Assembly (NCBI RefSeq): GCF_000312665.1
Contig: NZ_HF536772.1
Coordinates: forward strand, 2,565,136-2,629,135
Reading direction: 5' to 3'
DNA: 64,000 nt
Origin: Rhizobium mesoamericanum STM3625
GTDB lineage: Bacteria; Pseudomonadota; Alphaproteobacteria; Rhizobiales; Rhizobiaceae
The position numbers were made by a program, and so were the translations under genes. The notes beneath the pieces are model-generated. The model did no database searches. It had not been told where the DNA came from and saw only the letters and a list, made by a program, of their open reading frames with translations. Each line of letters starts with the position of its first letter. Position 1 is the stretch's first letter. Shown piece by piece: positions 61,213 to 64,000 of this stretch.

Positions 61213-63483
61213 ATGGAACAGGATGCAATGCCGCCTGCGGCGGAAGGCGAAGCTGTCACGGCCGTGACCGATCGCCGTGCCCTGTTTGCGCTACCGGGCT
61301 TGATCCTTGCCGGGGGTGCGCTTCTCTGCGCCACGCTGACACTCTTCGTGTTGCTGGGTCTGACGCCGATTGCGCCGACCTACCATGTCGTCGTCACCTC
61401 GGTCGTCGTGAACTCCTTCTTCGTGCTCGGCTTGATGGCCCTCATCGCACGTGAGGTATCCCGGCTGTTAAAGGCACGCAAACGCGGGCGCGCCGCCGCG
61501 CGCCTTCATATCCGTATCGTCGTGCTTTTCTCGATCGTCGCGATCACGCCGGCGATCCTTGTCGCAATTTTCGCCAGTATAACGCTGAACGCCGGCCTCG
61601 ACCGGTGGTTTGCCCTTCGTACGCAGTCGATCATCAGTTCCTCGCGCAACATCGGGCAGGCCTACATGATGGAGAATGCGAGCTACCTGCAGGGCCAGAC
61701 TGTGTCGATGGCAAACGACCTCGAACGCAACAGGGCGCTGTTCAATCTTGATCGCACGGGCTTTTCCGATTTGATGACCCGACAGGCGCGAGGTCGCGGG
61801 CTTTTGGGTGCCTTCCTCGTCAAACCTGACGGTTCGGTGATTACCCAGGCGGATATCAAGACCGAGAAGCCGTTGCCGGCAATTCCTCAGGATGCGTTGG
61901 ATAAGGCCGCGGCCGGCCAGCCAACCTTGATCCCGCCAGGTGTAACCAATTTGGTTGGCGCCATCATCAAGCTCGATGCGATTGATGGAGCGTTCCTCTA
62001 TACGGTCCGCGCGGTCGACCCCAAGGTTATGGGCGCGATGCGCCTCATGGAGGAGAACGCGACCGAATACAAATCCATGGAGGCAGGGCGCTTCTCGCTG
62101 CAGATCGCCTTCGCGGTTCTTTATATCGGCTTTGCCCTGATCGTTCTTCTGGCTGCCATCTGGACCGCCATTGCCGTGGCCGACCGGATCGTGCGTCCGA
62201 TCCGCTTGCTAATTACGGCCGCTGACAGCGTGGCCTCTGGCAATATGGATATCGTCGTGCCCGTCCATGCCGTGGACGGCGACGTTGCCAACCTCTCGCG
62301 CACCTTCAACAAGATGATCTCGGAAATTCGCACACAGCGCGACGAGATTCTCGAGGCCAAGGACGAGGTGGACGACCGCCGTCGTTTCATCGAAGCGGTT
62401 CTGTCAGGCGTAACCGCGTCGGTCATCGGCGTCGAGCACGACCGCAGGATCACCATCGTCAACAGTTCAGCTGAAGTGCTGATGGCGTTGCCGGCGTCCG
62501 ACATGCTCGGCAAGCAGCTCTCCGAGATCGCGCCCGAAGTCGATCAGGTCTTGACGGAAGCCGCTTCCCGTTATCGGGGTGATTTCCGCAAGCAGATTGC
62601 CCTTGTGCGAGCCGGCACCGTGCGAACTCTGAGTGTCCAGGTGACGCGCGAGGAAGTGCGCGACATGAGCGAATCCTATGTCATCACGCTCGATGACATC
62701 ACCGATCTCGTCATTGCGCAGCGCTCGACCGCGTGGGGCGACGTCGCCCGTCGCATCGCTCACGAGATCAAGAATCCGCTGACACCGATCCAGCTGTCGG
62801 CGGAGCGGATTCAGCGTCGTTACGGCAAGCAGATCGACCAGAACGACCGCAGCGTTTTTGACCAGTGCACGGAAACGATCATCCGTCAGGTTGGCGACAT
62901 TGGCCGCATGGTAGACGAATTCTCCTCCTTCGCCCGAATGCCGAAGCCGATCAAGGAACCGAGCGACCTGCGCACGATTCTGCACGATGCGGTATTCCTG
63001 CGCGAGATGGGCAACAGCCACATCACCTTCCTGCAGGAGCTCGGCGACCAACCGCTGGAGGGACAGTTTGATAGCCGTATGCTCGGTCAGGCATTTGGCA
63101 ATTTGATCAAGAATGCCGTGGAGGCCATCGAAGCGGTGCCGACTGGCGAGCGCGACGAGCGCAAGATCCTGGTTCGCGCTTCGCTCGACCCGGTGCGCGA
63201 TCGCTTCACCGTGGACGTGGTCGACAACGGTCGTGGTCTGCCTGTGGAGAACCGCCACAGCATTCTGGAACCCTACATGACGATGCGTGAGAAGGGCACC
63301 GGCCTCGGTCTGGCGATCGTCAAGAAGATTATTGAGGAACACGGCGGGCAGCTCGAACTACATGATGCGCCCGCCGATTTTGACCAGGGAAGAGGGGCCA
63401 TGATCCGCGTGCATCTGCCACGTCTGGAAACCGTGCCTTCTGCTCCGGCTACAAGTGACAAGGAAAGTGTTTATGGCCTCTGA
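61213..63483 (+). CDS. ntrY: Nitrogen regulation sensor histidine kinase NtrY
   Basis: A 756-residue membrane-bound sensor kinase. Three hydrophobic segments near the N-terminus (about 18-125) and a further one near 300-330 bracket an extracytoplasmic region. HAMP, a PAS domain (about 390-500), the phosphoacceptor H517 in [13 protein letters not shown] and an ATPase domain with N-L-I-K-N-A-V-E-A-I, D-N-G-R-G-L and G-T-G-L-G-L-A-I follow. NtrYX responds to nitrogen and redox state. The ATG behind AGGAGA was chosen. Its end overlaps ntrX by 11 bases. Confidence 0.95.
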   Translation: MEQDAMPPAAEGEAVTAVTDRRALFALPGLILAGGALLCATLTLFVLLGLTPIAPTYHVVVTSVVVNSFFVLGLMALIAREVSRLLKARKRGRAAARLHIRIVVLFSIVAITPAILVAIFASITLNAGLDRWFALRTQSIISSSRNIGQAYMMENASYLQGQTVSMANDLERNRALFNLDRTGFSDLMTRQARGRGLLGAFLVKPDGSVITQADIKTEKPLPAIPQDALDKAAAGQPTLIPPGVTNLVGAIIKLDAIDGAFLYTVRAVDPKVMGAMRLMEENATEYKSMEAGRFSLQIAFAVLYIGFALIVLLAAIWTAIAVADRIVRPIRLLITAADSVASGNMDIVVPVHAVDGDVANLSRTFNKMISEIRTQRDEILEAKDEVDDRRRFIEAVLSGVTASVIGVEHDRRITIVNSSAEVLMALPASDMLGKQLSEIAPEVDQVLTEAASRYRGDFRKQIALVRAGTVRTLSVQVTREEVRDMSESYVITLDDITDLVIAQRSTAWGDVARRIAHEIKNPLTPIQLSAERIQRRYGKQIDQNDRSVFDQCTETIIRQVGDIGRMVDEFSSFARMPKPIKEPSDLRTILHDAVFLREMGNSHITFLQELGDQPLEGQFDSRMLGQAFGNLIKNAVEAIEAVPTGERDERKILVRASLDPVRDRFTVDVVDNGRGLPVENRHSILEPYMTMREKGTGLGLAIVKKIIEEHGGQLELHDAPADFDQGRGAMIRVHLPRLETVPSAPATSDKESVYGL

Positions 63484-64000
63484 TATTCTGGTCGTCGACG
63501 ACGAGCACGACATCCGCGAGATCGTCTCCGGTATCCTGTCTGACGAAGGACATGAGACCCGCACGGCGCATGACAGCGACAGCGCTCTGGCTGCGATCTC
63601 CGATCGGGCCCCGCGGCTGATTTTTCTCGACATCTGGATGCAGGGAAGCAAGCTCGACGGTCTGTCATTGCTCGACGAGATCAAGACACGCCATCCGGAT
63701 ATTCCCGTCGTCATGATCTCAGGTCACGGTAACATCGAGACAGCCGTTTCCGCGATCAAGCGGGGCGCGTTCGACTTCATCGAGAAGCCGTTCAAGGCTG
63801 ACCGTCTGATCCTGATCGCCGAACGCGCGCTTGAAAATTCGAAGTTGAAGCGCGAAGTCTCCGAGCTCAAGCGCAAGGCTGGCGACCCGGTCGAACTCAT
63901 CGGGACCTCCGTTGCCGTCTCGCAGTTGCGTCAGACGATCGAAAAGGTCTCGCCGACAAACAGCCGCATCATGATTCTCGGTTCATCGGGTTCCGGCAAG
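63473..64000 (+). CDS. ntrX: Nitrogen regulation response regulator NtrX (partial, 3' end outside window)
   Basis: The first 176 codons are present. They encode a receiver domain beginning M-A-S-D-I-L-V-V-D-D-E-H-D-I-R with phosphoacceptor D53 in L-I-F-L-D-I-W-M-Q, then a linker and the start of the AAA domain, cut at Walker A G-S-S-G-S-G-K. The L-D-I-W-M-Q-G-S form is typical of NtrX. It is coupled to ntrY by an 11-base overlap, with AAGGAA upstream of the ATG. Confidence 0.95.
   Translation, partial: MASDILVVDDEHDIREIVSGILSDEGHETRTAHDSDSALAAISDRAPRLIFLDIWMQGSKLDGLSLLDEIKTRHPDIPVVMISGHGNIETAVSAIKRGAFDFIEKPFKADRLILIAERALENSKLKREVSELKRKAGDPVELIGTSVAVSQLRQTIEKVSPTNSRIMILGSSGSGK

Overview
The window is a stretch of chromosome from a Gram-negative alphaproteobacterium, almost certainly a member of the Rhizobiaceae close to Rhizobium. 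The evidence is the general amino-acid permease operon aapJQMP beside metC, the fused ispDF gene, LpxI instead of LpxH, an E1-beta subunit that carries its own lipoyl domain, a GTTC-N7-GTTC SOS box before lexA, and the dusB-ntrB-ntrC-ntrY-ntrX nitrogen-control cluster. Base composition is GC-rich and nearly all genes are housekeeping genes. I saw no phage, IS element, CRISPR array, rRNA operon or plasmid origin.

Left end (1-4.5 kb): a small accessory-looking block (a partial flavin-oxidoreductase-type gene, a Tat-exported metallo-beta-lactamase-fold hydrolase and a divergent LysR regulator) faces the 3' end of a tRNA-Glu gene. A methyltransferase and a small exported cysteine protein follow. 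4.5-11.5 kb: the aapJQMP amino-acid uptake operon, divergent metC and an FAD monooxygenase. 11.5-24.1 kb: mixed single genes: zinc-finger protein, alpha/beta hydrolase, cysE, DUF3126, DUF3597, phasin, clpS-clpA, a PAP2 phosphatase, a four-gene minus-strand group (RidA, GDPD, DUF482, HIT), the EipB-type envelope protein and an exported pentapeptide-repeat protein.

24.3-37.5 kb is a long plus-strand run that joins translation to envelope building: rpsB, tsf, pyrH, frr, uppS, cdsA, rseP, bamA, lpxD, fabZ, lpxA, lpxI, lpxB. It supplies ribosome factors, the undecaprenyl carrier, CDP-diacylglycerol, outer-membrane protein assembly and lipid A disaccharide. gltA converges on it, then an unusual 627-base spacer leads to lexA. 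40.3-46.1 kb holds a VOC-fold gene coupled to kdsA (Kdo for LPS), a chemoreceptor gene, eno and an FtsB/DivIC-like gene.

46.2-54.5 kb is a pyruvate dehydrogenase operon (pdhA, pdhB, pdhC, an SGNH hydrolase, a GNAT acetyltransferase, lpdA, two YeaQ/GlsB-type membrane proteins, lipA). It makes the complex, its E3 subunit and the lipoyl cofactor, with four poorly understood genes interspersed. 54.5-57.3 kb has a frameshifted P-loop NTPase gene, a RatA/COQ10-like gene, a CinA-type amidohydrolase and ispDF. 57.4-64 kb is dusB-ntrBC followed by ntrYX, with ntrX cut by the window end.

There is no obvious novel multi-gene system. The points most worth a second look are the frameshifted NTPase, the uncharacterised genes inside the pdh-lpd-lipA operon, the compact gltA-lexA junction, the TGC-rich dyad before the phasin gene, and short perfect inverted repeats upstream of pdhA, ntrY, aapJ and bamA.
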